Assembly (NCBI RefSeq): GCF_030063415.1
Contig: NZ_JASITA010000036.1
Coordinates: 1-64,000, forward strand
DNA from: Streptomyces sp. H27-C3
Lineage (GTDB): Bacteria > Actinomycetota > Actinomycetes > Streptomycetales > Streptomycetaceae
Length of the DNA stretch: 64,000 bases
Direction: 5' to 3'
The notes under the pieces are model-generated. The model was not told where the DNA came from and did not search any database. It worked only from the letters and a program-made list of their open reading frames with translations. Position numbers and translations under genes: made by a program. Of the stretch, positions 50,350 through 59,710 are shown piece by piece. Each line of letters opens with the position of its first letter. Position 1 is the first letter of the stretch.

Positions 50350-51912
50350 CTACTTGGAGCAGATCTGGTCGTGTGTGGGCAGCTTGCCGGTAGCGAGGTA
50401 GTGGTTGACCTTGCTGTCGACACACGCGTTCTCGTAGAGGCCGTAGATCGCGTGCCGGTTGGCGCCCTCGAGGGTGATCAGCTTAGAACTCGGCAGCAGT
50501 CCGTGCAGCGCGACGGCGCCCTTGTGCGGAGTGCGCGGGTCGCCGGTGGCCGACACGATCAACACCTTGGCGTCCTGCTTCACCTGGGTGGGTTCCTCTC
50601 GGGGACGGTCCCAGAATGCGCACGGGCCGATGTTGTCGGTCACCGCGCCGAAGCGGGGGTACGCGGCACGGCTGCGCTGGATGTCCCGCCAGTAGAACTC
50701 GGGGTCGCGCGGGGCCGCCCGGTCCCCGCAGATGATCGCGGACTGCACGCTGCCGTGGGACGACTGCTCGCCGGTCGTCGCGAGCCGCAGGATTCCCGTG
50801 AGCTGGGGCGACAGCCTGTTCGGCTGCCCGGCCGCGGCCTTGTTCAGCACGGACACCTGCTCACCGAGCGACGCCCGGGACGTATCGGTGTCGCTGTCGA
50901 CCCCGGCGAGCAGGATGAACGGGATCTGGGTGTCGTCAAGTTGGAAGGTCTCGGGGGCGGTGCCGACGGTCAGCGGGCCGCGCGCGGACGCCCTGATGAC
51001 GCGGTCGATGGTGGCGAGTACCTGGGCACGAGTGCGGCCGAGGCCGTAGGTCTCGTTGCGGGCGGCGGCCCAGGTGGCCCAGTCGGCGAGCGCCCGCTCG
51101 TTCGCTCCGACGGCCTCCCGGAGGAGCCGGGGGCCGAACTCGCGCGGGTCGATGGCACCGTCCAGGACCATGCGGTCGGTGCGGCCGGGGAACATCTGGG
51201 TGTAGACGGTGCCCAGGTAAGTACCGTACGAGTAGCCGAAGTAGGAGATCTTCTTCTCGCCGAGGGCACCGCGGATGATGTCCATGTCACGGGCCGTGTT
51301 GCGTGTGTTGACGTGCGGCAGCACGGAGGAGTTGGTGGCACGGCACTTGGCGGCCAGATCTTTCTGGAGGGCAACTTGACGCTCGAAACTCGCCCGGCTG
51401 AGACCGGCCGAGAAGAGATTGGTACCGACGGGCCAGCCACAGTCCAGCCGGGTACTGCGACCGACGAAGCGCGGGTCGAAGCCGACGATGTCGTACCGCG
51501 GGCCGGCCTTCTTCATCCACGTATGGAATTCGGGCGGGGACTCAAGGGCAGTACCGCCGGGACCGCCGTTGTTGAGCAGGATCGAGCCGATGCGGTGGCG
51601 CGTGTCGGTGGCCTTGAGCCGGGATATCGCGACGGTGAGCGTACGGCCCCGCGGGCCGGCGTAGTCGAGCGGCACGACGACGTCCGCGCACTGCACGCCG
51701 GCTTTGTCCAGGTCGCGGCCCATGGTGTCGCCCGGGTTCTTGGCACAGCTGCCCCAGCCCAGGTGCTGGTCGTAGTAGCGGTCGAGCCCGGCACCGGATT
51801 TCGATGTGGTGGAGGCCACCGCAGCCGTGACAGCGGGCACCGTGCCGAGGCAGGCGGCGAGGACAAGGCCGACGATCGAGGCGCGGCGCACGGCCCGGCT
51901 GGGGGTGATCAC
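50350..51912 (-). CDS. Secreted alpha/beta hydrolase, tripeptidyl aminopeptidase type
   Basis: 520 residues. Signal peptide with a twin-Arg-like start (SRAVRRASIVGLVLAACLGT). Catalytic domain: GSILLNNGGPGGTALESPPE (oxyanion HGGPG-like), YDIVGFDPRFVGRSTRLDCG, ISYFGYSYGTYLGTVYTQMF (nucleophile Ser in GYSYG), then the TAP-like C-terminal domain with VLIVSATGDPRTPHKGAVAL (Asp) and EGANRHAIYGLYENACVD (His). Releases tripeptides or short peptides outside the cell, like S. lividans Tap/SlpD-type enzymes. The family usually has DPRGVGRS; here DPRFVGRS. Start ATG 51912. Single gene, apparently intact. Confidence 0.88.
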   Translation of the reverse strand: MITPSRAVRRASIVGLVLAACLGTVPAVTAAVASTTSKSGAGLDRYYDQHLGWGSCAKNPGDTMGRDLDKAGVQCADVVVPLDYAGPRGRTLTVAISRLKATDTRHRIGSILLNNGGPGGTALESPPEFHTWMKKAGPRYDIVGFDPRFVGRSTRLDCGWPVGTNLFSAGLSRASFERQVALQKDLAAKCRATNSSVLPHVNTRNTARDMDIIRGALGEKKISYFGYSYGTYLGTVYTQMFPGRTDRMVLDGAIDPREFGPRLLREAVGANERALADWATWAAARNETYGLGRTRAQVLATIDRVIRASARGPLTVGTAPETFQLDDTQIPFILLAGVDSDTDTSRASLGEQVSVLNKAAAGQPNRLSPQLTGILRLATTGEQSSHGSVQSAIICGDRAAPRDPEFYWRDIQRSRAAYPRFGAVTDNIGPCAFWDRPREEPTQVKQDAKVLIVSATGDPRTPHKGAVALHGLLPSSKLITLEGANRHAIYGLYENACVDSKVNHYLATGKLPTHDQICSK

Positions 51913-52340
51913 GAAGTCTCCTCGAGGTACTGCATGTTGCGGCCGGGAGCGCCTGTCACATGCGCCGTAGGTACGGCGGCCCCGTCACAGCGGACGCGGC
52001 AGCCAACGTCGGCGCGGACCGGACCGGTCGGCGTATGCCAGAAAGCGGGTCTCTTCCACCTGTTCCGCATAAGTCTCATACCGTCAGACGCTATGCGGAG
52101 TAGCCGTCCCCACTCACTACCACTGTCCCCCCAACCCCAGGGGGGCCACCCCCACCAGCGGCCCGTCGCACCTGGCTGCGACAGGCAACCGCCGCTCACC
52201 TCGATCAGCTGTGACGTCTCCACGATCAGGCGGGGAGGACCGCTGCACAGATCGAGACCCGAGATCAGCACTGAGGTGACCCCCGTGGTGTGGACACACC
52301 TGACAATGGATCTTGATGGTCCAGGAAGGTGTAGATCCAT
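51913..52340. other. 428 bp intergenic region with an IS3 left terminus
   Basis: It should hold the promoter for the hydrolase at 51912. Near 52285 GGTGTGGACACACC, then the OrfA relic from 52341, marks the left end of an IS3-type element. Nothing else recognised. Confidence 0.45.
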
Positions 52341-52640
52341 ATGGCACGGCCCTCGAAGTACAGTGCGGAGTTCCGGTCCGACGCGATCGCGTTGTGGCGG
52401 GCTTCGGCCGGCAGACGGACGTTCAAGGACGTCGCAGCCGATTTGAACGTCACCCCCGAGACGCTTCGCACCTGAGTGCGTGATGCCGACGGTCGTCCAG
52501 TCGCCGCTGGCGCGTCGCAGGACACGGAGGCCGAGTTGGCCCGGCTTCGGGCGGAGAATGCTCGGCTGGCCAAGCCGGAGAAGGAATGCCAGCTGGAGCG
52601 GGAGATCCTGCGTCGGGCAGCGGCGATGTCAGGCGGGGAC
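52341..52640 (+). pseudogene. IS3 OrfA with nonsense codon
   Basis: MARPSKYSAEFRSDAIALWR, TFKDVAADLNVTPETLRT, then TGA in place of the Trp codon of the HTH, and on in frame VRDADGRPVAAGASQDTEAE, LARLRAENARLAKPEKECQL, EREILRRAA. The OrfB part is missing; sequence after about 52640 does not match IS3. A third IS3 relic in the window, after those at 30445 and 33962. Confidence 0.8.
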
Positions 52641-52777
52641 GTCGGCGTCGGCAACTTCGAGGCGCGGGTTGCCGATCGTCTCCAGAAGGGGCTGCATGTG
52701 GTCACGACCGAAGCGGAGGAATACCGGCGCACCGCCAAGGGCCGGAGGCACCTCCGCGTGCGCGGGCGGCTCCGGCC

Positions 52778-53560
52778 TCACGGCCGCGATTCCTTCGGCA
52801 AGGTCAGGATTTCGGCTCCGCCGGTGGTGATAGCGATCGTGTGCTCACTGTGTGCTGTCCGGCAGCCCGTCGCACTTCGGAGCGTCCACCCGTCGGCATC
52901 AGTGACGAGTTCAGCGGTGTCCGCCATGACCCACGGCTCCAGCGCCAGCAGCAGCCCAGGACGCAGTTTGTATCCACGGCCAGGCCGTCCGGTGTTCGAA
53001 ACGTGCGGGTCCTGGTGCATCGTTGATCCGATGCCATGGCCTCCGAACTCAGTGTTGATCGGGTACCCCGCCTCGCTGAGGACCGTGCCGATGGCATGGG
53101 AGATGTCGCCGATGCGAGCCCCGGGCCCGGCAGCGTCGATCCCTGCGGCCAGCGCGCGTTCGGTTGCACTGATCATCGCGAGACTCTCCGAGTGCTTTGC
53201 GTCGCCCACGATGAAGCTGATGGCCGCATCTGCAGCGATGCCGCCTTTGGAGACGGCGAGGTCGAGTGTCAGCAGATCGCCGTTGGCAAGCGTGTAGTCG
53301 TATGGCCGCCCGTGGAGCACGGCGTCGTTGACGGCCGTGCAGATGTAGTGGCCGAACGGGCCGCGTCCAAAGGATGGCTCGTAGTCGACGTAACAGGACA
53401 GCGCTCCCGCCTCGACGATCATGGTCTCGGCCCACCGGTCGATGTCCAGAAGGTTCGCGCCGATCGCGCTACGGCTCTTCAGCGCCTGCAGGATGTCAGC
53501 GACCAGGGCGCCCGTGTCTTTCGCTCGGGCCAATAGGGTGGGGTTCAGGATCTCGATCAT
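52778..53560 (-). CDS. map: Accessory type I methionine aminopeptidase
   Basis: 260 residues: pita-bread fold with FGHYICTAVNDAVLHGRP (substrate His region), LLTLDLAVSKGGIAADAAIS (two metal-binding Asp), TEFGGHGIGSTMHQDPHV (His), LLLALEPWVMADTAE (Glu) and CRTAHSEHTIAIT (Glu). All five ligands are present. Removes the initiator Met from nascent proteins. There is no N-terminal SH3-binding extension. Housekeeping map lies with secY/adk in Streptomyces, so this isolated subtelomeric copy is extra, perhaps a resistant variant or one used under special conditions. ATG 53560 preceded by GAGAAGGG. A tandem promoter-like motif lies 27-48 bases upstream. Confidence 0.88.
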   Translation of the reverse strand: MIEILNPTLLARAKDTGALVADILQALKSRSAIGANLLDIDRWAETMIVEAGALSCYVDYEPSFGRGPFGHYICTAVNDAVLHGRPYDYTLANGDLLTLDLAVSKGGIAADAAISFIVGDAKHSESLAMISATERALAAGIDAAGPGARIGDISHAIGTVLSEAGYPINTEFGGHGIGSTMHQDPHVSNTGRPGRGYKLRPGLLLALEPWVMADTAELVTDADGWTLRSATGCRTAHSEHTIAITTGGAEILTLPKESRP

Positions 53561-53586
53561 GCGGCGCCCTTCTCACGAAACCAATA

Positions 53587-53608
53587 ACTATACCGTCCTT
53601 ACTATACC
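53587..53608 (-). promoter_or_regulatory. Tandem GGTATAGT motif upstream of the accessory map gene
   Basis: On the coding strand GGTATAGT occurs twice, at 53608-53601 and 53594-53587, spaced 14 bases. TATAGT is a good -10 hexamer, and a direct repeat across a promoter is a common operator form. The second copy lies 27 bases before the ATG. The AT-rich context is unusual here. Confidence 0.5.
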
Positions 53609-53845
53609 GGTACTGGAAATCGATCAACCGCTCCAAGCGTTGCAGCCCCTCAGGAGAGACGACATCGGTGGCGGCTACGTCCCCCAAGCACAAGATCCTT
53701 TTCAGGGAGCCCCTCGTGGCGCAAGTCGCTGAGGACTCCACCGGCGTTGGTTCGGTCCCATTCATTGGTGTAGCCGTTTTTCCCATACAGCTTCAGTCTC
53801 TGCATCGCTGCCGCCACGCGCTCGTCGAGCGGCTCTGGTGACGCG

Positions 53846-54600
53846 TCAGGGGGTTCTCGCCGTGGGCGTCGTAGGCCCCCGCGACGGATGATGCAGCCCT
53901 GTCGGGGTGCGGCCGTGGAAGCGGGCGTTGCCCAGGCGCTGGCCTTCGGCGGGGGTGGGCATGACGGAGACGTACGAGCCGTCGGGCAGAATCCACAGTG
54001 GTGGCAGGACGAGGTTTTTCTTGATCCGCCAGGCGAGGTGGCTGCCGGTCGCTTCGACCAGGCCCCACAGTTCATGGCCGGCGAAGTTGCGGTCGGCCAG
54101 CAGTAGTATGCCTGGCCGCAAGGAGGCGAGCAGGCGGCGTGCGAGTTTGTGCTCACTGAATCCGGCGATCGAGTCGAAGACCGCGTCGATGACGGCGTGG
54201 GTGCCGCACTCGATCAGGGCCATTAGCCTGACCTGCGCATTTCCGCTCTTGTTGGTTCCGTCGGCGACTGGTGGGCAGACGCTGGACGAAGCCGGACGGC
54301 AGGTGCCGCAGTTTCTCGGTCAGGGTCCGCCGGACCGCCCGATATCCCGGCGGTCCGGCACTTCCGGAGCTACTGAACAGACATAGAGCCAGGACGAAGT
54401 AGACCACCGTGCGGGCCGGCAGAAGCCTGCGGCGGCGCTCGGTCCTTCCGGTCAACTCCAGTACCTCGTCCACCACTTCGGGGGTGATCTCCTCGGTGAG
54501 TACGCCGAGCCGGATCCGGTCGCCGAACTGCGGCTCCAACCCTCTTCGGGCGCTTCGAGGGGGTACCGCCCGGACCGTCGTGGTGACAGTTGAGGCATGG
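53846..54600 (-). pseudogene. IS4-family transposase, deleted and frameshifted
   Basis: The first part reads RIRLGVLTEEITPEVVDEVL, TERRRRLLPARTVVYFVLAL, GPPGYRAVRRTLTEKLRHLP, SGFVQRLPT, then goes out of frame with a deletion of the region carrying the first catalytic Asp. A second frame gives VRLMALIECGTHAVIDAVFD, LASLRPGILLLADRNFAGHE (second Asp), LPPLWILPDGSYVSVMPTPA and stops matching at about 53880. The YREK part is gone. A near relative of the copy at 25893-26617, with which it shares the subterminal hairpin. Confidence 0.82.
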
Positions 54601-54620
54601 GCGATGGCAGACTGAGCGCC

Positions 54621-54685
54621 CAACGGGGCTCCCTCATAGACAGTCGGATCTTGGTCGACTTCCTGTCCTATCGGGAGCCCCGTTG
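54621..54685. repeat. Subterminal hairpin of the IS4 relic
   Basis: CAACGGGGCTCCC (54621-54633) and GGGAGCCCCGTTG (54673-54685) are perfect 13-bp inverted repeats, 39 bases apart. On the minus strand the spacer carries AGTCGACCAAGAT. Same position and motif as at 25831-25894. Confidence 0.65.
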
Positions 54686-54927
54686 CCCTGTCCCGAGATC
54701 ATCTGGCGCATCATCAGATCGTGGCAGATTCCCCCATGCACCCCAGGGGCCAACTCGCCCGCAACGGCTATCAGCACACGCTCTACCTACACTGATGCAC
54801 TAAATCACCGGCATTACTGCTCAGAGGCACCTTCTACTTTCTCGATCACCTACCGGACAGCGCCCCTCGTGAAAACCCGAGGTTCGTCACGGGCTCGTTG
54901 CGACTTTTCGAGATGGGCGACACCTGG

Positions 54928-56090
54928 TCATGGTGGTTGACACCACCACGGGGGGCCCGGTGACGGCCGCCCTGCCACTCGCGTAGACAACGATCGTCGT
55001 CTCTGTCCGCGTCGCGAGGCAGCGCGCTCCAGGAAATCACGCACCGCAAGAGTGTCTCTGTGCGGCGTGAGCGTCTCCAGGACGGTGTCCAAGCGCCGGA
55101 CGGCCCGTGGTGAGTCCGATGCGGCGGCCAGGTCGTACACCCGTGAGGCGACTTGGGCGGCTTCGTCGATCTCGTTGGCGTCAACGTATGCCTGCGCCAG
55201 CCAAGGCGAGTACAGCGCTACTTCCCAGATGTGCGTGATGTCGTAGCGCTCCAGCGCGGCCGTCAGTAGGGGTACGGCCCTCAGTGGCCCGTGAGTCTCG
55301 GTAAGGACCCTGCCCGCCATCACGCTCGACTCGTCCCGTGAGCACGAGTGCAGCCAGTCGGGCTGCTCGGCGTCATCGTGTACCTGATCGTGGGATGCGT
55401 TGGACCGTGCGACCGCCAACTGCGCTTCCCGGGCGTCGCCCGCCATGGCAGCTGTCCAGGCGACTTTGTCCAGCAGGACGGTCAGCTCCAGAAGGATCGC
55501 GCTCCCCTCGCATCCCGCCAGGGTGGAGCGGGCCATCAGAAGTCCCTCGGCCGCCCGGCCGTTGTTGGCGTAGGCGCATCCCGCACACCCGTGGTTCAGT
55601 GCCGCCAGCGCGCGGCCCCCGGCAGCGTGCGCGGGGCCTTGACCCCTGCGAGATACAGGCTCACGCGCTGGTCCATGCGGCCCTCCAGCTGGGCCTGCCC
55701 CGCAGGGCCAGCAGAGGGCGCCCGATCTCCTCGGTGTAGGACGCTTCTTGGGCAGCTCCCGGTGTGCGGCGTCCCCGATCGCCCGCAGATGCAGCAGGGC
55801 GACCAGCGTCCGGAAGCCGAGCAGTTCCTGGTAGATGAGCGAGAGGCCGGGCTGGCGGGCCGTCTGAACGAGGAGCCGGGCGATGATGTCGTCGACGCAC
55901 AGGACATGCCCGCCCGGCCCGGCGGCCAGCATGGCGGTGACATGGTTACGGGTGTCGCGGACGGCGGCGACCACCACCGCCTCACCGGGCTCGGGGACCG
56001 CCGCGTTGAGGGCAAGCAGGGTCTTCCCACGTGGGCGTCGCCCAAGTCCCCGTCGGGGGGCAGTACGAGCACGGCCTTCGCGGTCCGCGG
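54928..56090 (-). pseudogene. Remnant of a TPR-containing XRE-type regulator
   Basis: The C-terminal ~230 residues (ALAALNHGCAGCAYANNGRA, LDKVAWTAAMAGDAREAQLA, VLTETHGPLRAVPLLTAALE, ITHIWEVALYSPWLAQAYVD, DTVLETLTPHRDTLAVRDFL) look like the TPR half of a Streptomyces XRE regulator. Upstream the reading switches frame at least twice around 55680-55740, where matching pieces (GRPLLALRGRPSW, DQRVSLYLAGVKAPRTLPG) lie in other frames. The DNA-binding N-terminus is not identifiable. Probably a decayed gene; the family is a moderate-confidence call. Confidence 0.5.
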
Positions 56091-56319
56091 ACTCACCCGG
56101 CGTCGGCAGCGGCCCGCCGTCGGGCCCGGCGGGCGAGGCCCACTTCGGACCTCTGCAGGGGTTCACCCTGGGCAACGAAGGGCATCCGCTGGGGTGGGCG
56201 TCCCCTCGCCGACGCAGCCTGACCCGGATGTCGGTGAACCTATCCAGGCCCGGCACGGCCACCCCCCGAGCCAACGGGTCCACTCGCCGCCGCGGCCGGG
56301 CCCCGCCCCGGCCGACGAC

Positions 56320-56712
56320 CTACTGGGGCTGTGTCGCGATCTGGATCAGGTTGCCGCAGGTGTCGTCGAAGACGGCGGTGGTGACGACGCCCATGTCCAG
56401 GGGTTCCTGGGTGAAGCGGACGCCGAGGCCGCGCAGGCGCTCGTACTCCGCCTTCACATCGTCGACGGCGAACTGGGCGAGCGGGATACCGTCCTGGACG
56501 AGCGCGTCGCGGTAGGGCTTGACGACCGGGTGGCCGGCGGACTCCAGGAGAAGTTCGGTACCACCGACTTCGTCGGGCGAGACAACGGTCAGCCACCGGT
56601 GCTTCTCGCCCACCAGGACATCATGCTTCTTCACGAAGCCGAGGATCTCGGTGTAGAACCGCAGGGCCTTGGCCTGGTCATCGACGAAGACACTGGCCAG
56701 ATGGATCTTCAT
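56320..56712 (-). CDS. VOC-superfamily (glyoxalase-like) protein
   Basis: 130 residues: MKIHLASVFVDDQAKALRFY, TEILGFVKKHDVLVGEKHRW, LTVVSPDEVGGTELLLESAG, FAVDDVKAEYERLRGLGVRF, VVTTAVFDDTCGNLIQIATQ. Two beta-alpha-beta-beta-beta modules of the vicinal oxygen chelate fold, with the His, Glu and Glu metal positions partly recognisable. Could be a lyase, dioxygenase or binding protein. ATG 56712 overlaps the stop of the ArsR gene as ATGA, so the pair is one transcription and translation unit controlled by the ArsR protein. Confidence 0.88.
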   Translation of the reverse strand: MKIHLASVFVDDQAKALRFYTEILGFVKKHDVLVGEKHRWLTVVSPDEVGGTELLLESAGHPVVKPYRDALVQDGIPLAQFAVDDVKAEYERLRGLGVRFTQEPLDMGVVTTAVFDDTCGNLIQIATQPQ

Positions 56713-57038
56713 GGGGTGTTCTCCTCCGGTCCGGATGTGCCGGGCACCAGCCACCGCACGGCGATCTGCCGCAGCGGGGCCGCGTTCAGGTCGTGGAACT
56801 TGTAGCGGCCCTCCCGCCTGGTCTCGACGAGTCCGGCGGCCTCCAGCACGGCGAGGTGCTGCGAGACCGCCTGGCGCGAGATACCCAGCCCATGCGTCAT
56901 GCTCAGCCGCGAGCAGATCTCGAACAGGGTCTGTCCGGACTTCTCCGTGAGCTCGTCGAGGATGATGCGGCGGGTGGGATCGGCCAGGGCTTTGAAAACG
57001 TCGTGTCGACCACACCCACACCATAGGCAAACACTCAT
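56709..57038 (-). CDS. ArsR-family regulator coupled to the VOC gene
   Basis: 109 residues: HDVFKALADPTRRIILDELT, EKSGQTLFEICSRLSMTHGL, GISRQAVSQHLAVLEAAGLV, ETRREGRYKFHDLNAAPLRQ. A complete winged HTH of the ArsR type without the CxC metal site, so it is likely to sense an organic compound or act as a plain repressor. ArsR plus VOC pairs of this kind are common in Streptomyces. Start taken at ATG 57038, though the few residues before HDVF (MSVCLWCGCGR) are atypical and the true start may be a little further in. Probably represses its own operon. Confidence 0.84.
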   Translation of the reverse strand: MSVCLWCGCGRHDVFKALADPTRRIILDELTEKSGQTLFEICSRLSMTHGLGISRQAVSQHLAVLEAAGLVETRREGRYKFHDLNAAPLRQIAVRWLVPGTSGPEENTP

Positions 57039-57108
57039 TTGCCTATCAAGGCGAAGCCTCACCGAAACCGGCCCACGACACCGCCCCACCTGGCGCCGGA
57101 TCTCCCCC

Positions 57109-58179
57109 CTACGCCCCCTGGGGGAATCCCTCCCCGCCCAGCACCTCACCCGAGGAGCCCCCGAAGAAACTCTCCAACAGCTCGTCGACCTTCACCTCGG
57201 TGGCTCCGGCCGGCACCGTCGCCTTCTCACCCTTGCCCACATGCAGCACCAGTGCGAGCTTCTTCACCTTCACGTCCTTCGCCAGCTTCGCGAGATCCAC
57301 TGACACCTCGCTCAGCGCACCGTTGCTGAGCGTGAAGCGCGCGGTGACCTTCTCATCCGGCGCTTCCTTGAGGTCCTTGGCCGACGGCAGCTCGCCACCC
57401 GGCGGCAGATCCTTCACCAGCGGGCGGATCTCGTCGACCAGGTCGGTGAGAAGAGTACGCAGCGGCGCGGTGGCGGTGACGTGCTCGGTGTCGCCGTTCC
57501 CGCCGGCGGTCTGGAAATCGACCTCACGAGCGAGGACCTCCCGAAGGGCATTCATGAGGTCCTTCTGCGTCTTGGCATCGAGCGTGGGTTCCGCCGAGGG
57601 CTTCCCGCCTTCCGGGCCCTGCCCCCCGCCCATCTCCTCGCGGGTGTCCTCAAGGTCCTTGGTCGCGACCTTGACCCATGCGCCCTCGAGCAGCTTCTTG
57701 AAGGCTCCAGCGCTCTTCGGCAGCTCGTCGGCGGGCGGCATGGGCATGCCCATCATCTTTTCGAAGCCGTCCACGTCGGCGCGGAAGTACGTGTACTTGC
57801 CGACGAGCCGGTACTCGAACAGGTCACCGTCCGGGCTGCTGAACTTCATCGCCACGCCGGTGATGTCCTTGTCGCCCGACTTGGCGAAAGGCTTCTTCGA
57901 CTGCATGGACACAGAGAGCCGCCCAGCGGTGAGCAGCTCGGCGACCTCGTCGGGAATCTCTTCCCCCGGCTCCGCATCGGCATCCAGTGCCTTCAGCGTC
58001 CTGGCGTCGGCGTCCAGGTCGAGCTCGAAGGAAAGCGAGTGCTCCTGACCCAGCTTGTCGAAGGCTCGGTCGAGCTTCTGCCCGGCGGACAGGTTCTCCA
58101 CCGTGCCACAGGCGGCGGAGCCGGCCAGGACCACAGAGGCAACGACAGTGGCGGTCAGGGTTCTACGTATCGCGGAAAT
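57109..58179 (-). CDS. Lipoprotein (LppX/LprG-like fold candidate)
   Basis: About 356 residues. Lipobox LAGSAACG after a hydrophobic signal (TLTATVVASVVLAGSAAC). The mature protein is Lys/Asp-rich: LSFELDLDADARTLKALDAD, VAMKFSSPDGDLFEYRLVGK, YTYFRADVDGFEKMMGMPMP, VTARFTLSNGALSEVSVDLA. The alternation resembles the half-barrel LppX/LprG fold, but that is a guess. There is no ATG, GTG or TTG at the natural start. AGGAG is followed by TTCGTC and ATT 58179, so either ATT is used or the start was lost. A frame back to 58416 exists but its upstream part is not protein-like. Confidence 0.7.
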   Translation of the reverse strand: MSAIRRTLTATVVASVVLAGSAACGTVENLSAGQKLDRAFDKLGQEHSLSFELDLDADARTLKALDADAEPGEEIPDEVAELLTAGRLSVSMQSKKPFAKSGDKDITGVAMKFSSPDGDLFEYRLVGKYTYFRADVDGFEKMMGMPMPPADELPKSAGAFKKLLEGAWVKVATKDLEDTREEMGGGQGPEGGKPSAEPTLDAKTQKDLMNALREVLAREVDFQTAGGNGDTEHVTATAPLRTLLTDLVDEIRPLVKDLPPGGELPSAKDLKEAPDEKVTARFTLSNGALSEVSVDLAKLAKDVKVKKLALVLHVGKGEKATVPAGATEVKVDELLESFFGGSSGEVLGGEGFPQGA

Positions 58180-58438
58180 GACGAACTCCTCGTAAGCGAG
58201 ACCACGATGGTGGCCGCTGAGAAGACTGATCAACCCCCCAAAAGGTTGCACGCCAGACGCGGGTTGATCAACCGACTCGAGTGCGCATACCAGGACCCTG
58301 TCGCCCAACTCGGACACCCGCCTGACTCGAGCGCGGTCAGCGCGGTCAGCCACCAGGAGCAGCGCTGGGCCGAATCCCCTTCCGGTTCCGGTGAAGTGGC
58401 CCGCGAGCTCCAGCAACAGGACGCCGTGCAGCCGCCCC

Positions 58439-59590
58439 CTACTTGTTCGGGTCCCGGAAGCGGCCGAACGCCTTCGTGAGGGCGCTCAGCGGCGAGCCGT
58501 CCGCCTTGACCGACCCCGGCGCGGGCGGCCGGGGCACGCCGTCGCCACCGCTCGCCTCGGCCAGCGCTGCGTGCGCCGCCTCGGTGGCCTCCCGGTACAG
58601 GTCACGGGAGTTCGTCATGGCATCGAGCGCCTCGGCGTACTTGGTGACCATGCCTTGGGCGTGGACCAGCTCCTCGTCCGGGGTGAGTAGGTGCCAGCCC
58701 TGGCGCAACCGCGTCAGGGCCCGTTCAGCGTCGACCGACAGCGCCCGCGGCAGCGCGGCGAACTCCTTGATCTTGTCGAGGAGTTCGGTCGGTACCGAAC
58801 CGTCCAGGAAGACACTGCGCACAGAAAAACGCTCCGCGTCGTAGCCCGGGCCTTGCGGCACTGTGGGCAGGACGACGGCCCCGCCGCGCGGTATCCGTAC
58901 GCTCAGCTCCCGCTTCATCGCGAAGTCGGCGACCTGCGCCTGCTCCGGCGTGCCCCGGTGCTCGATCACCCGGTGCCGCAGGCTCGGTGGCAGGAACGCC
59001 GAGATCGGCTGCTGCCCCATCACGTCCGGCGTCATCGCCTCGTGCACCACGACGTGGATGAACCAGCTCTGCCGGGTGCAGTCCCGCAGCCGGTGGCGCA
59101 GCTCGGCGTCGTCCTTCGGCAGGTGATTCGGCATCCGCTGGCGCACGCCGGGCACCGTGTCGTGGTCCCAGGCGACCCGCTCGCTGTCGGGCCAGAACAT
59201 GGTGGCGGGCGAGGGCCAGTGCGCGTCCCACGCGTGCTCCGTCTCGGCGGCGAGGATCCAGGTGACGCCCTCGCCTTCCTTGCGGCGGGCCTCTGGGTCG
59301 TACGTGGTCAGCTGCGCACGCACGGTGACGTCGTCGGCCACGCGCCAGCGGGCCTCGAAGAGGCGGCGGGCCGACGGACCGGGGTCAGCGGACTCGTCCC
59401 GCGGGTGCAGGACGGTGGAGCGAGCCGCCTCGACGGGGTCGAGGTCCAGGAAGTCGTCGAGCACCCCGGCCGCCTTGAGGGCGATCAGGTTGCGCCGGAC
59501 GTCCCGCTCGGGCTCGGGCCCGAGATGGCGCCCGCGCCCCAGCCATGCGGTGTCGGGGACGGTGGTCGAGGAGGTGCTGTTCTTGGCCAT
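58439..59590 (-). CDS. Hypothetical protein, 383 residues
   Basis: Soluble, no signal peptide. N-terminal region with RDVRRNLIALKAAGVLDDFL. The middle contains RQSWFIHVVVHEAMTPDVMG, LPPSLRHRVIEHRGTPEQAQ and FAMKRELSVRIPRGGAVVLP. The C-terminal helical part is LTRLRQGWHLLTPDEELVHA, NSRDLYREATEAAHAALAEA. No known motif. Start ATG 59590 with MAKNSTSSTTVPDTAWLGRG; an upstream extension overlaps an IS relic. Full-length and undamaged, but no family recognised. The nearest neighbours share no obvious function. Confidence 0.65.
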   Translation of the reverse strand: MAKNSTSSTTVPDTAWLGRGRHLGPEPERDVRRNLIALKAAGVLDDFLDLDPVEAARSTVLHPRDESADPGPSARRLFEARWRVADDVTVRAQLTTYDPEARRKEGEGVTWILAAETEHAWDAHWPSPATMFWPDSERVAWDHDTVPGVRQRMPNHLPKDDAELRHRLRDCTRQSWFIHVVVHEAMTPDVMGQQPISAFLPPSLRHRVIEHRGTPEQAQVADFAMKRELSVRIPRGGAVVLPTVPQGPGYDAERFSVRSVFLDGSVPTELLDKIKEFAALPRALSVDAERALTRLRQGWHLLTPDEELVHAQGMVTKYAEALDAMTNSRDLYREATEAAHAALAEASGGDGVPRPPAPGSVKADGSPLSALTKAFGRFRDPNK

Positions 59591-59710
59591 GGGTTCGTTC
59601 CGTGGGTGATCAGGGCCCGACCAGTATGGCCCGTGGGCCTGACGGTGGAAGCAGCGCCCCGTCCGCGGCTTCACCACGCTCGACGGGCCATACGTAAAGT
59701 TGAAAGAGGT

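Noticed and set aside
50221..52446. A 741-codon plus-strand frame
   Set aside because: It is antisense to the secreted hydrolase, which has a signal peptide and catalytic triad.
53561..53841. Possible small genes upstream of the map gene
   Set aside because: Frames such as the one reading MQRLKLYGKNGYTNEWDRTN lack a clear start and overlap the probable promoter; evidence too weak to annotate.
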